DNA from: Pseudolabrys sp.
Lineage (GTDB): Bacteria > Pseudomonadota > Alphaproteobacteria > Rhizobiales > Xanthobacteraceae
DNA: 33,254 nucleotides
Assembly (NCBI GenBank): GCA_030651965.1
Contig: JAUSBQ010000206.1
Coordinates: 1 to 33,254 of the forward strand
Direction of reading: 5' to 3'
Part shown: positions 16,165-24,743 of the stretch, piece by piece
Layout of the letters: each line of letters starts with the position of its first letter
How positions within the stretch are numbered: position 1 is the first letter of the stretch
Position numbers and translations under genes: made by a program
Notes under the pieces: generated by a model
Database searches by the model: none
Seen by the model: the letters and a program-made list of their open reading frames with translations, nothing else
Told to the model about the DNA's origin: nothing

Positions 16165-18042
16165 ATGCCGATTCCGACCCCCATGGCCCGCCCGACCGCC
16201 GCGCCGCTCCGCGCGGTACGGCTCGGCGCGTTCGGCACCGCGCTCGACCGCCGCGCCGACGGCACCCTCTACCTGACCGCGGCGCAAGCGCTGCCGCGCT
16301 ACCACGCCAGAATCAGCGAGCCGCTCGATAGCTGGGCCAAGGCCGCGCCCGACCGCGTGTTCCTGGCGCAGCGCGATGCCCAAAGTACGCCAACGGACAA
16401 ATGGCGCACCTACACCTACGCGCAAACGCTTCATGCGGTGAAGCGCATCGGCGCGGCGCTGTTGCGGCGAGGGCTTTCCGCCGAGCGGCCCATCGTCATC
16501 CTGTCGGGCAACAGCATCGAGCACGCGCTGCTGGCGCTCGCCGCCATGTATGTCAGCATTCCCTATGCGCCGGTGTCGCCGGCCTATTCGCTGATGTCGA
16601 GCGACTTCGGCAAATTGCGCATGATTATCGACCTGCTGACGCCCGGCATGGTGTTCGCCGCCGATGGCGGACCTTTCGCGCGCGCGCTGTATGCCACTGT
16701 GCCGGACGAGATCGAACTGGTGGTCGCGCAAAATCCGCTCGGCGACCGGCCGGCCACATTGTTCGCCGATCTGATCGGCGCGGAAGATGCGGCCGGCGTC
16801 GCCGCCGCGCATGCCCAGGTGACGCCCGACACGATCGCCAAGTTCCTGTTCACGTCCGGTTCGACCGGCACGCCGAAGGCGGTGATCAACACGCACCGTA
16901 TGCTGTGCTCGAACCAGGCGATGATTTCTTCCGGATTTGCTTTCGTTAAGGACGAGCCGCCGGTGGTGGTCGACTGGCTGCCGTGGAGCCACACTTTCGG
17001 CAGCAACCACAACTTCAATCTGGTGCTGATGAACGGCGGTTCGCTCTATATCGACGACGGCAATCCGACGCCGCCGGGCGTGCCGAAAACCGCGCGCAAT
17101 CTGCGCGACATCGCGCCGACGATTTATTTCAATGTGCCGAAAGGCTACGAGGCGCTGGTCGCGCATTTCCGCGCCGACAAACAGTTGCGGACGAACTTCT
17201 TCAGCCGGCTGAAGGTGCTGTTCTATGCCGGCGCCAGCCTGAACCAGACAACCTGGGACGAACTGACCGAACTTTCGGTGGCGACCACCGGCGAGCGCGT
17301 TATCTTTCTGTCGTCGCTCGGCTCGACCGAGACGGCGCCGTCGGCGCTGGCCTGCACCTGGGACGCGGATCGTGCCGGCAATATCGGCGTGCCCTTCCCC
17401 GGCGTTGAACTCAAGCTGGTGCCGAACGAGGGCAAACTGGAAGCGCGCTTGCGCGGCCCGCTGATCACGCCGGGCTACTGGCGTCAGGAGCAACACACGC
17501 GCGATGCTTTCGACGATGAAGGCTTCTACAAGATCGGCGATGCGCTGAAATTCGCCGACGCCGGCGACCCGGGCAAAGGCCTGCTGTTCGACGGCCGCAT
17601 CGCCGAGGACTTCAAGCTGACCTCCGGCACCTGGGTCAGCGTCGGGCCGCTACGCGCCCGCTTCGTCGACTTCTTTGCGCCTTACGTGCGCGACGTGGTG
17701 TTTGCCGGCGCCGACCGGGACGATGTCGCGGCCCTCATTTTTCCGGATATCGAGGCCTGCCGCAAACTGGCGGGGCTTGGCCCCGACGCTCCCGCCGCCG
17801 CGATTGTCGAAGCGCCGGCGGTGCGCGCGAAATTCGCCGAGATGCTGCGCGCATTCGCCGCCGGTCAGGGATCGTCGATGCGCGTGATGCGGGCGATCCT
17901 GATGGCCGAGCCGCCGTCGCTGGACAAAGCCGAGATGACCGACAAAGGCTCGATCAACCAGCGCGCCGTGCTGCAAAGCCGCGCCGATTTCGTCGCGCAG
18001 CTTTACGCCAGCCCCTTGTCCGAAGCAGTGATTGCCATTTGA
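16165..18042 (+). CDS. fcs: feruloyl-CoA synthetase-like acyl-CoA ligase, copy 1
   Basis: This encodes 625 residues from the ATG at 16165; a TTG reading back to 16126 would run through the operator palindrome, and the ATG at 16183 is a second option. It is an ANL adenylate-forming enzyme: P-loop TSGSTGTPK (from residue 230), FLSSLGSTETAPSALA, YKIGDALKF, and the A10-type lysine K594 in TDKGSINQRAVL, the form typical of feruloyl-CoA synthases. It converts a hydroxycinnamate, ATP and CoA to the CoA thioester, AMP and PPi in the cytoplasm. It shows strong family resemblance along its whole length to the gene 2 bases downstream. Exact substrate (ferulate, p-coumarate, caffeate or another aryl acid) is not readable; WLPWSHTFGSNHN versus WAPWHHTAGGNHD in copy 2 hints at different preferences. 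Confidence 0.9.
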   Translation: MPIPTPMARPTAAPLRAVRLGAFGTALDRRADGTLYLTAAQALPRYHARISEPLDSWAKAAPDRVFLAQRDAQSTPTDKWRTYTYAQTLHAVKRIGAALLRRGLSAERPIVILSGNSIEHALLALAAMYVSIPYAPVSPAYSLMSSDFGKLRMIIDLLTPGMVFAADGGPFARALYATVPDEIELVVAQNPLGDRPATLFADLIGAEDAAGVAAAHAQVTPDTIAKFLFTSGSTGTPKAVINTHRMLCSNQAMISSGFAFVKDEPPVVVDWLPWSHTFGSNHNFNLVLMNGGSLYIDDGNPTPPGVPKTARNLRDIAPTIYFNVPKGYEALVAHFRADKQLRTNFFSRLKVLFYAGASLNQTTWDELTELSVATTGERVIFLSSLGSTETAPSALACTWDADRAGNIGVPFPGVELKLVPNEGKLEARLRGPLITPGYWRQEQHTRDAFDDEGFYKIGDALKFADAGDPGKGLLFDGRIAEDFKLTSGTWVSVGPLRARFVDFFAPYVRDVVFAGADRDDVAALIFPDIEACRKLAGLGPDAPAAAIVEAPAVRAKFAEMLRAFAAGQGSSMRVMRAILMAEPPSLDKAEMTDKGSINQRAVLQSRADFVAQLYASPLSEAVIAI

Positions 18043-18044
18043 AC

Positions 18045-19934
18045 ATGAACGCCGAACCCGCCCGCGCCGCCCCGACCGAATCCACGCCGCTGCGTCCGAC
18101 CGCGCTCGGGCCGCAGGATGTCATTGTCGAAAAGCGCGCCGATGGCTGCCTGCTGCTGCGGTCGCCCGAGACGCTCGGACCCTATCCGGCGAAAATCACC
18201 GCACGGCTGGTGCATTGGGCGACGCAGACGCCCGATGCGGTTCTGTTCGCGCAGCGCGATCAATCCGGCGCAAAGACTGGAACTTGGCGCAAGGTCACCT
18301 ATGCACAGGCGCTGCAACAGGCCCGCGCCATCGGCCAGGCCTTGCTGGACCGCAAGCTGTCGCCGGACCGGCCGATCGCGATCCTGTCCGGCAACGATAT
18401 CGAGCATGCACTGCTGGCGCTCGGCGCGCTCTATGCCGGCGTGCCTTATGCGCCGATCTCACCGGCCTATTCGCTGGTCTCCAACGATCTGGCGCGGCTG
18501 CGTTCGATCTTCGAATTGATGACGCCCGGACTGGTATTCGCCGCCGATGGCGACGCCTTCGGCCGTGCGATCCAGGCTGTCGTGCCGGCCGATGTCGACG
18601 TCGTGGTGACGCGCCATCCGCCCGCCGGCCGCGCCGCGACTTTGTTCACGGACCTCGCAGCCGCGCCGGCCGAGGCAATCGACGCCGCTCACGACGCGGT
18701 CGGTCCCGACACCATCGCCAAATTCCTGTTCACCTCCGGTTCGACCGGCGTGCCGAAATGCGTCATCAACACCCAGCGCATGTGGTGCGCCAACCAGGTG
18801 ATGCTGCGCCAGGCGATTGCCTATTTCGCCGACGAACCGCCGGTCATCCTCGACTGGGCGCCGTGGCACCACACCGCCGGCGGCAATCACGATGTCGGGC
18901 TGGTGCTGTTCAACGGCGGCACCTTCTATATCGACGGCGGCAAGCCGATGCCGGGCGCGATCGAGGAAACCGTGCGCAATCTGCGCGAAATCGCGCCGAC
19001 CTGGTATTTCAACGTGCCCAAGGGTTACGAGGCGCTGCTGCCTTTCCTGCGCAGCGACAAGGACTTGCGCGAGAAATTTTTCAGCCGCGTCAAGATGCTG
19101 TGGTTTGCCGGCGCGGCTCTGGCGCAGCATGTGTTCGACGAGGTTCAGGCGCTGGCGGTAGACGCCTGCGGCGAGCGCATTTTATTCTCGACCGGATTCG
19201 GCTCCACCGAGACCGCGCCCTTCGCGCTGGCGCGCACCTGGCCGACCGACAACGCCACCAATATGGGCCTGCCCGCCGCCGGCATGGAGCTGAAGCTGGT
19301 GCCGAACGAAGGCAAGCTGGAGGCGCGCGTGCGTGGGCCCAACATCACGCCGGGCTACTGGCGGCAGCCTGAATATACAGCGCAGGCCTTCGACGACGAA
19401 GGCTTCTACAAGCTCGGCGACGCCTTCAAATTCGCCGACCCGAACGATCCCAAGCAAGGCCTGCTGTTCGACGGCCGTATCGCCGAGAACTTCAAGCTCG
19501 CCACCGGAACCTGGGTGCATGTCGGCCCATTGCGCGCGCAATTCATCGATCATTGCGCGCCTTATGTGCGCGACGTCGTCGTCGCCGGCGAGGGCTGCGA
19601 CGATATCGCGGTGCTGGTGTTCCCGCATATCGACGCCTGCCGCGCGCTCTGCACCGGGCTTGCTCCCGACGCGGGCGCCGAGGCCATCGTCACCGACGCG
19701 AGTTTGCATGCGCATTTCACCGCACTGATGGAAACGATGGCGCGCGGCAGCACCGGCTCGTCGACCAAGATCTGCCGCGCACTGCTGATGGCCGAGCCGC
19801 CATCGCTCGACGGAGCGGAAATGACCGACAAAGGCTCGATCAACCAGCGCGCCGTACTGACCAACCGCGCGGAGTTGGTCGACGAAGTCTACGCCGACGC
19901 GCCCTCGCCGCGCGTGATCCGAATCAAGGAGTGA
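18045..19934 (+). CDS. fcs: feruloyl-CoA synthetase-like acyl-CoA ligase, copy 2
   Basis: This encodes 629 residues from the ATG at 18045, 2 bases after the stop of copy 1, so the pair is translationally coupled. P-loop TSGSTGVPK begins at residue 230, exactly as in copy 1. FSTGFGSTETAPFALA, YKLGDAFKF and K596 in TDKGSINQRAVL complete the ANL signature. The two clearly derive from one duplication but have diverged well beyond recent copies, including the region before the middle of the protein likely to line the acyl pocket. Either each takes a different hydroxycinnamate or aryl acid, or one serves a longer or reduced side chain such as dihydroferulate. Role as in copy 1; the choice of substrate is inference. 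Confidence 0.9.
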   Translation: MNAEPARAAPTESTPLRPTALGPQDVIVEKRADGCLLLRSPETLGPYPAKITARLVHWATQTPDAVLFAQRDQSGAKTGTWRKVTYAQALQQARAIGQALLDRKLSPDRPIAILSGNDIEHALLALGALYAGVPYAPISPAYSLVSNDLARLRSIFELMTPGLVFAADGDAFGRAIQAVVPADVDVVVTRHPPAGRAATLFTDLAAAPAEAIDAAHDAVGPDTIAKFLFTSGSTGVPKCVINTQRMWCANQVMLRQAIAYFADEPPVILDWAPWHHTAGGNHDVGLVLFNGGTFYIDGGKPMPGAIEETVRNLREIAPTWYFNVPKGYEALLPFLRSDKDLREKFFSRVKMLWFAGAALAQHVFDEVQALAVDACGERILFSTGFGSTETAPFALARTWPTDNATNMGLPAAGMELKLVPNEGKLEARVRGPNITPGYWRQPEYTAQAFDDEGFYKLGDAFKFADPNDPKQGLLFDGRIAENFKLATGTWVHVGPLRAQFIDHCAPYVRDVVVAGEGCDDIAVLVFPHIDACRALCTGLAPDAGAEAIVTDASLHAHFTALMETMARGSTGSSTKICRALLMAEPPSLDGAEMTDKGSINQRAVLTNRAELVDEVYADAPSPRVIRIKE

Positions 19935-19938
19935 CGCC

Positions 19939-21189
19939 GTGACCGCAGCAACCCATGGCGGCCTGGCCGCGACCTTCAGCAACGCCTATCTGATCGACGG
20001 CATGCGCACGCCCTTCGTCGATTACAACGGCGCGCTGGCGTCGGTGTCGCCGATCGATCTCGGCATCAAGGCGGCGCGCGCCGTCTTCGCCAAGACCGGC
20101 ATTTCGCCGCAAGACGTCGGCACCGTGGTCGCCGGCAACATGGCGCAGGCGAGCTTCGACGCCTACATGCTGCCGCGCCACATCGGGCTTTACGCGGGCG
20201 TGCCGCAGGAAACGCCGGCCCATCTGGTGCAACGCGTGTGCGGCACCGGCATCGAGGTGCTGGCGCAAGCGTCCGACACCGTATCGCTCGGCCGCGCCGA
20301 GCTGGCGCTGTGCGTCGGCACGGAGAGCATGAGCCGCAATCCGGTCGCGTCCTATACCAGCCGGGGCGGCTTCCGCATGGGTCAGGTCGAGTTCAAGGAT
20401 TTTCTCTGGGAGGCGCTGCTCGATCCGGCCTGCGGCATCGGCATGGGCGACACCGCCGAGAACCTGGCACGGCAATATCAGATCACGCGGCCGGAGGTGG
20501 ACGCATTCGCGGCGCGGTCCTTCGCGCGCGCAGTCAAGGCGCAGCAGAGCGGTTTTCTCACCGGCGAGATCGTGCCGGTTGGGAGCGAGCGCTTCGCCAT
20601 CGACGGGCTGAAGGATCGCGGCATCCGCATCAAGGATGAAGTCTCCGCCGACAGCCACGTTCGCGCCTCGACACAAGAGCAGCTAGCCAAGATCAAGCCC
20701 GCCTTCGGCGGCGTGCAGACCGGCGGCAATTCCTCGGCCATCGTCGATGGCGCGGCGGCGATCCTGGTCGGCAGCGCCGACTACGCCCGCAAGCTCGGCA
20801 AGACGCCATTGGCGCGCATTGTCGCGAGCGCCGCGGTCGGCGTGCGGCCGGACATCATGGGCATCGGCCCGGTTCCGGCGATCAAGGCGGTGCTGGAGCG
20901 CGCCGGCGTGCGGCTTGAAGACATCGGCCGTTTCGAGATCAACGAGGCCTTCGGCGCGCAGGCGATGGCTTGCGCGCGCGAACTCGGCTTCGATGAGGAC
21001 AAACTGAACGTCAATGGCGGAGCGATCGCCATCGGCCATCCGTTAGGGGCCACCGGCATTCGCCTGACGCTGACTTTGGCGCGCGAACTCAAAGCCGCGA
21101 ACCTGCGCTATGGTATCGCCTCCGCCTGTATCGGCGGCGGCCAGGGCATTGCCATGCTGATCGAGAACGTCACTTTCAAAGGAAACTGA
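19939..21189 (+). CDS. thiolase (candidate 3-keto-arylpropionyl-CoA thiolase)
   Basis: This encodes 416 residues from the GTG at 19939, with AAGGAG 8 bases upstream, 4 bases after the previous stop. Thiolase landmarks are C101 in QRVCGTGIEV, INEAFGAQA, GHPLGATG with the catalytic His, and SACIGGGQG. The nucleophile context CGTG differs from the more usual CASG seen in the pcaF product here, so it belongs to another branch. In context it would cleave an aryl-beta-ketopropionyl-CoA (e.g. 4-hydroxy-3-methoxybenzoylacetyl-CoA) to acetyl-CoA and vanilloyl-CoA, closing the beta-oxidative route. The general thiolase call is firm; the aromatic substrate is inferred from flanking ligases, dehydrogenase and thioesterase. 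Confidence 0.9.
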   Translation: MTAATHGGLAATFSNAYLIDGMRTPFVDYNGALASVSPIDLGIKAARAVFAKTGISPQDVGTVVAGNMAQASFDAYMLPRHIGLYAGVPQETPAHLVQRVCGTGIEVLAQASDTVSLGRAELALCVGTESMSRNPVASYTSRGGFRMGQVEFKDFLWEALLDPACGIGMGDTAENLARQYQITRPEVDAFAARSFARAVKAQQSGFLTGEIVPVGSERFAIDGLKDRGIRIKDEVSADSHVRASTQEQLAKIKPAFGGVQTGGNSSAIVDGAAAILVGSADYARKLGKTPLARIVASAAVGVRPDIMGIGPVPAIKAVLERAGVRLEDIGRFEINEAFGAQAMACARELGFDEDKLNVNGGAIAIGHPLGATGIRLTLTLARELKAANLRYGIASACIGGGQGIAMLIENVTFKGN

Positions 21190-21192
21190 GCG

Positions 21193-21954
21193 ATGGAAAT
21201 CAAGGGACAGGCGGCCATCGTCACCGGCGGCGCATCGGGCCTCGGCGCCGCCACCGCGCGCGCGCTGGCCGCGGCCGGCGCCAAAGTCGCGGTGTTCGAT
21301 CTCAACGAAGCCGGCGCGGCGAGCGTTGCCAAGGATATCGGCGGCATCGGGATCGGGTGCGATGTGTCCTCCGCCGATGGCGCGAAAGCCGGAATCGAGA
21401 AGGCCAAGGCGGCCCATGGCGCGGCCCGCGTTCTGGTCAACTGTGCCGGCATCGGTCCGGCCAAGCGCATCGTCGGCCGCGACGGCCCGATGCCGCTGGA
21501 AGATTTCGAGCGTGTCATCCGCGTCAACCTGATCGGCACTTTCAACATGATGCGACTCGCCGCCGCCGACATGCAGGCGGTCGAGCCTTTCGCCGATGGC
21601 GAACGCGGCGTGATCGTATCGACCGCCTCGATCGCCGCTTTCGAAGGCCAAGTCGGCCAGTCGGCTTATGCCTCGTCAAAAGGCGGTGTCGCCGCGCTGA
21701 CCTTGCCGGCGGCGCGCGAATTCGCGCAGTTCGGCATTCGCGTGCTTGCGATCGCGCCCGGCATTTTTGCCACGCCGATGCTGACCGGGCTGCCGCAGGA
21801 AAGCCAGGACTCGCTCGGCGCCTCGGTGCCGTTCCCCAAGCGCCTCGGCCGCCCGAGCGAATACGCCGCGCTGGTGCTGCATTGCGTGCATAACGGCTAT
21901 CTCAACGGCGAGGTGATCCGGGTCGACGGCGCCCTGCGCATGGCGCCGCGCTAG
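21193..21954 (+). CDS. short-chain dehydrogenase/reductase (candidate 3-hydroxyacyl-CoA dehydrogenase)
   Basis: This encodes 253 residues with a classical SDR layout: NAD-binding TGGASGLG near residue 12, an acidic residue after the second strand (VFDLNE, favouring NAD over NADP), NCAG, and the catalytic set S146, Y159 and K163 (STAS, then SAYASSKGG). The length, FNMMRLAAADM and the end region resemble type II 3-hydroxyacyl-CoA dehydrogenases (HSD17B10-like). It starts 3 bases after the thiolase stop with AAAGGAAAC upstream. In context it would oxidise the beta-hydroxy group made by hydration of feruloyl-CoA. The enzymatic class is firm and the substrate is inferred. Confidence 0.92.
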   Translation: MEIKGQAAIVTGGASGLGAATARALAAAGAKVAVFDLNEAGAASVAKDIGGIGIGCDVSSADGAKAGIEKAKAAHGAARVLVNCAGIGPAKRIVGRDGPMPLEDFERVIRVNLIGTFNMMRLAAADMQAVEPFADGERGVIVSTASIAAFEGQVGQSAYASSKGGVAALTLPAAREFAQFGIRVLAIAPGIFATPMLTGLPQESQDSLGASVPFPKRLGRPSEYAALVLHCVHNGYLNGEVIRVDGALRMAPR

Positions 21955-21969
21955 GTCGCGTGGTGCCGC

Positions 21970-22590
21970 ATGGCGAGCGAGTCGGAACAGATCGTCGGCC
22001 TGTATGAGCGCCTCGCGCTCGAATGGGCCGGTGACCGCGGCCGGCCGGGCCGCTTTATTGAGAAAGACTGGCTCGATCGCTTTACCGCGACGATACCGGC
22101 CGGCGGCACAATCCTCGATCTCGGATGCGGCTTCGGCAAGCCGATGGCCGCCTACCTGCTCACCCGGGGCTTCAAGGTTTGCGGCGTCGATTCCTCGCCG
22201 ACGATGATATCGATGTGCCGGCAGGAATTTCCCGCGGGCGAATGGCTGGTCGCGGACATGCGCGCGCTCGACCTACGGCGGCGCTTCGCCGGAATCATGG
22301 CGTGGGACAGCTTCTTTCACCTCAGCTTTGACGACCAACGAAATATGTTTCCGGTCTTTGCCGCGCTCGCCGCGCCGGGCGCGCCGCTGCTGTTCACCAG
22401 CGGACCGCGACATGGCGAAGCCATCGGCGAACTGCGCGGCGAGGCGCTCTATCACGCCAGCCTCGACCCCGAAGAATACAGCGACTTGCTGGCTGCGAAC
22501 GGCTTCGTCGTGGTAGATGAGAAGATGGAAGACCCCGATTGCGGCGGGCATTCCGTTTGGCTGACGCGCCGCGCCGCGACATTGGACTGA
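21970..22590 (+). CDS. class I SAM-dependent methyltransferase
   Basis: This encodes 206 residues. Motif I is TILDLGCGFGKP (about residues 47-58), followed by VCGVDSSPTMISMCRQEFP with the ribose-binding Asp, then MAWDSFFHLSF, LLFTSGPRHGEAIG and a C-terminal strand HSVWLTRR. The substrate is unknown. It lies between the dehydrogenase and thioesterase genes of the hydroxycinnamate operon, 15 bases after one and 6 before the other, so it is almost certainly co-transcribed. A methyltransferase within a pathway that ends in demethylation is unexpected. It may detoxify an intermediate or CoA-related product, or methylate something unrelated. Confidence 0.85.
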   Translation: MASESEQIVGLYERLALEWAGDRGRPGRFIEKDWLDRFTATIPAGGTILDLGCGFGKPMAAYLLTRGFKVCGVDSSPTMISMCRQEFPAGEWLVADMRALDLRRRFAGIMAWDSFFHLSFDDQRNMFPVFAALAAPGAPLLFTSGPRHGEAIGELRGEALYHASLDPEEYSDLLAANGFVVVDEKMEDPDCGGHSVWLTRRAATLD

Positions 22591-22596
22591 GACATT

Positions 22597-23007
22597 ATGC
22601 TGACCAACACCCGCGCTGTCCGTATCGAATGGGGCGACTGCGACCCCGCCGGCATTATTTTTTTTCCGAACTATTTCCGCATTTTTGACCATTCCACCGC
22701 CATGCTGTTCGAGGCGGCGCTCGGCATGACCAAATTCGAGATGTTCAAGCGGCTGGAATTCACCGGCTGGCCGCTGGTGCGCACGCAGGCCAAATTCATC
22801 AAGCCGACCCGCTTCGGCGACGACGTCACCGTGGAGAGCAAGATCAGCTTCGGCCGCTCCAGCTTCGAGGTCGACCACAAACTGAGCCGTAACGGCGACC
22901 TGTGCGCGGAATGCGCGGAAAAGCGCGTCTGGACCGTGCGCGACGCTGACGGGCGTCTCAAGTCACACCCGCTGCCGGAGGCGGTGCTGGAAAAATTTCG
23001 GGCGTAG
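22597..23007 (+). CDS. 4-hydroxybenzoyl-CoA thioesterase family protein (hotdog fold)
   Basis: This encodes 136 residues, the normal length of a single hotdog thioesterase. IEWGDCDPAGIIFFPNYF matches the active-site loop of Pseudomonas CBS3 4-hydroxybenzoyl-CoA thioesterase; the catalytic Asp corresponds to D16 here. KFIKPTRFGDDVTVES and SSFEVDHKL continue the fold. As the last gene of the ligase-thiolase-dehydrogenase operon, it would hydrolyse 4-hydroxybenzoyl-CoA or vanilloyl-CoA to the free acid, giving vanillate for the O-demethylase. That step distinguishes the beta-oxidative CoA route from the aldehyde-forming lyase route. It ends 15 bases from the convergent MarR gene, without a visible terminator. 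Confidence 0.92.
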   Translation: MLTNTRAVRIEWGDCDPAGIIFFPNYFRIFDHSTAMLFEAALGMTKFEMFKRLEFTGWPLVRTQAKFIKPTRFGDDVTVESKISFGRSSFEVDHKLSRNGDLCAECAEKRVWTVRDADGRLKSHPLPEAVLEKFRA

Positions 23008-23021
23008 CCGCGTAGCCCTGC

Positions 23022-23519
23022 CTACTCGAACCCGGTTTGCAACTTCTTCAAAATCTGGAGGAACCGCTTGCGGTCGCGCAGGCCGATGATCTTGTCCAGA
23101 TTGCGCTCGTGCCGGCGGGCGCAGCGCATCATCGTCGACAAGGTCTTCTTGCCGTCGCTGGTCACGTTCAGACAATAGGCGCGTCTGTCATGATTGAGGC
23201 GCTTGCGCTCGACCAACCCGCGCCGCACCAGGTCTTCGACCACCGGGGTGAGGCTTGATTTGTCACGCCCGGCCGCCTGGCTGAGTTCGGTCTGGCTGAT
23301 GCCGGGGTTGCGCGCGATCAGGGTCAGGGTTGCGAACCGGCCGGGGCTCTCGCCGATCTCCAGCGACTGGCGAGAAAACGCCTGGAAGGTCGCCTCCTGC
23401 GCCATGCGCAGATTGAAGCCGATCCAGGTCGCCAACGGCCCGAAATTTATCGATTCCACGCTGGTCGCGCCGTTCTTGCCGCGCCGCACCCGGCTGCCAG
23501 TGCCGCCCCTTACGCCCAC
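23022..23519 (-). CDS. MarR-family transcriptional regulator
   Basis: This encodes 165 residues from the GTG at 23519, supported by GGGAG about 9 bases upstream (23525-23529). The winged helix shows LTLIARNPGISQTELSQAAGRDKSSLTPVVEDLVRRGLVERKR followed by the wing DHDRRAYCLNVT in slightly different form (LNHDRRAYCLNVTSDGKK). N- and C-terminal helices provide the dimer interface. MarR proteins such as FerC and CouR repress hydroxycinnamate genes and respond to the CoA ester. This one sits between the hydroxycinnamate operon (convergent) and the TRAP transporter (divergent), with a palindrome in the divergent gap. Control of the transporter and perhaps of itself is likely; an aromatic or aryl-CoA effector is inference. 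Confidence 0.9.
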   Translation of the reverse strand: MGVRGGTGSRVRRGKNGATSVESINFGPLATWIGFNLRMAQEATFQAFSRQSLEIGESPGRFATLTLIARNPGISQTELSQAAGRDKSSLTPVVEDLVRRGLVERKRLNHDRRAYCLNVTSDGKKTLSTMMRCARRHERNLDKIIGLRDRKRFLQILKKLQTGFE

Positions 23520-23574
23520 TTTTCACTCCCAGCGCTTCGGTTGCTTGATCGCCGCCGCGGCGGTCAAGCTTATA

Positions 23575-23588
23575 GTTTGATATCAAAC
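23575..23588. promoter_or_regulatory. palindrome GTTTGATATCAAAC, candidate MarR operator
   Basis: A perfect 14-base palindrome lies in the divergent gap between the MarR gene (start 23519) and dctP (start 23694). It is set in AT-rich DNA, as expected for overlapping promoters. Length and symmetry suit a MarR dimer. The half-site differs from the 16124-16146 repeat, so the two are unlikely to share a regulator. Confidence 0.65.
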
Positions 23589-23693
23589 CATATACTTCTC
23601 TTTACAAGCGCGACAACATGCGGCTGAATAATAAAAAAGTTGGCGATGCAACCAATCAAGCAAACCAACCAATCAACCGAGGGAGAGAAATCG

Positions 23694-24743
23694 ATGAAAG
23701 CCCGTATCGCTGCCTGCGTTTCCGCGCTCGCCGTTTCTACGCTCGCTTTGGCCGGCCTGATCGGCACGGCGCCGGCCAGTTTCGCCCAGGACAAGACCTT
23801 CGAGCTCAAGCTGTCGCACTGGGTGCCGCCGTCGCATCCGCTGCAGAAGGCGCTGGAACTATGGGGCGCCTCGGTCGAGAAAGATTCCGGCGGCACCATC
23901 AAGTACAACGTTTATCCGGCTCAGCAGCTCGGCAAGGCCTTCGACCATTACGACATGGCGCGCGACGGCATCGCCGATCTCACCTACATCAATCCCGGCT
24001 ATCAGCCCGGCCGCTTCCCGATCATCGGCGCCGGCGAACTGCCGTTCCTGATCGCCAACGGCAAGGCCGGCTCGCAGGCGCTCGACGCCTGGTACCGGAA
24101 ATATGCCGACAAGGAGATGAAGGACGCCAAGTTCTGTCTCGCCTTCGTCCACGATCCGGGCACGTTCCACTCCAAGGCCAAGAAGATCATGGTGCCGGCC
24201 GACATCAAGGGCATGAAGATCAGGCCCGCGCATGCCACCATGGCGACCTTCGTGACCCAGCTCGGCGGCACCAACGTGCAGTCCAGCGCGCCGGAAGTCC
24301 GCGACATTCTCGAGAAGGGCGTCGCCGACGCGGTGACCTTCCCGTGGGGCTCGATCCCGCTGTTCGGAATCGACAAGGTCACCAAATATCACATGGAAGT
24401 GCCGCTCTATGTGACCACCTTCGCCTTTGTCTTCAACAAGGACAAATACAACCAGATGTCGGCGGCGCAGAAGAAGGTGATCGACAATCACTGCACCAAC
24501 GACTGGGCGTTGAAGGTGGCGTCGAACTGGGCCGACTTCGAGCACGCCGGCGTCGGCAAGCTCAAGGCCGACACCGCGCACGAGGTCTACACCATCACGC
24601 CGGCGCAACTGGCCGAGTGGAAGACCGCGGCGCAGCCGTTGGAAAAGACCTGGGCCGACAACGTCAAGAAGGCCGGCGGCGACGGCGAGGCCATCATGAA
24701 AGAGCTCAAGGCCGAACTCGCCAAGTTTAAAGCAGCCTATTGA
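23694..24743 (+). CDS. dctP: TRAP transporter solute-binding protein, DctP family
   Basis: This encodes 349 residues from the ATG at 23694, chosen for its strong ribosome binding site (GAGGGAGAG at 23679-23687) and because it gives a proper signal peptide, MKARIAACVSALAV through ASFA, with cleavage predicted after residue 31. The mature protein has FELKLSHWVPPSHPLQKA, YPAQQLGKAFDHYDMARDG and IKGMKIRPAHA, the last containing the conserved carboxylate-binding Arg region of TRAP receptors. It acts in the periplasm and delivers an organic acid to the DctQM membrane complex. It is first in a likely operon with dctQ and dctM. An aromatic carboxylate ligand fits the surroundings but is inferred. Confidence 0.93.
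   Translation: MKARIAACVSALAVSTLALAGLIGTAPASFAQDKTFELKLSHWVPPSHPLQKALELWGASVEKDSGGTIKYNVYPAQQLGKAFDHYDMARDGIADLTYINPGYQPGRFPIIGAGELPFLIANGKAGSQALDAWYRKYADKEMKDAKFCLAFVHDPGTFHSKAKKIMVPADIKGMKIRPAHATMATFVTQLGGTNVQSSAPEVRDILEKGVADAVTFPWGSIPLFGIDKVTKYHMEVPLYVTTFAFVFNKDKYNQMSAAQKKVIDNHCTNDWALKVASNWADFEHAGVGKLKADTAHEVYTITPAQLAEWKTAAQPLEKTWADNVKKAGGDGEAIMKELKAELAKFKAAY

Noticed and set aside
15322-17496. A 724-residue minus-strand open frame continuing upstream of the secreted protein
   Set aside because: The extension is antisense to the well-supported CoA ligase, crosses its operator, and has no family features; the signal peptide marks the real start near 16065.
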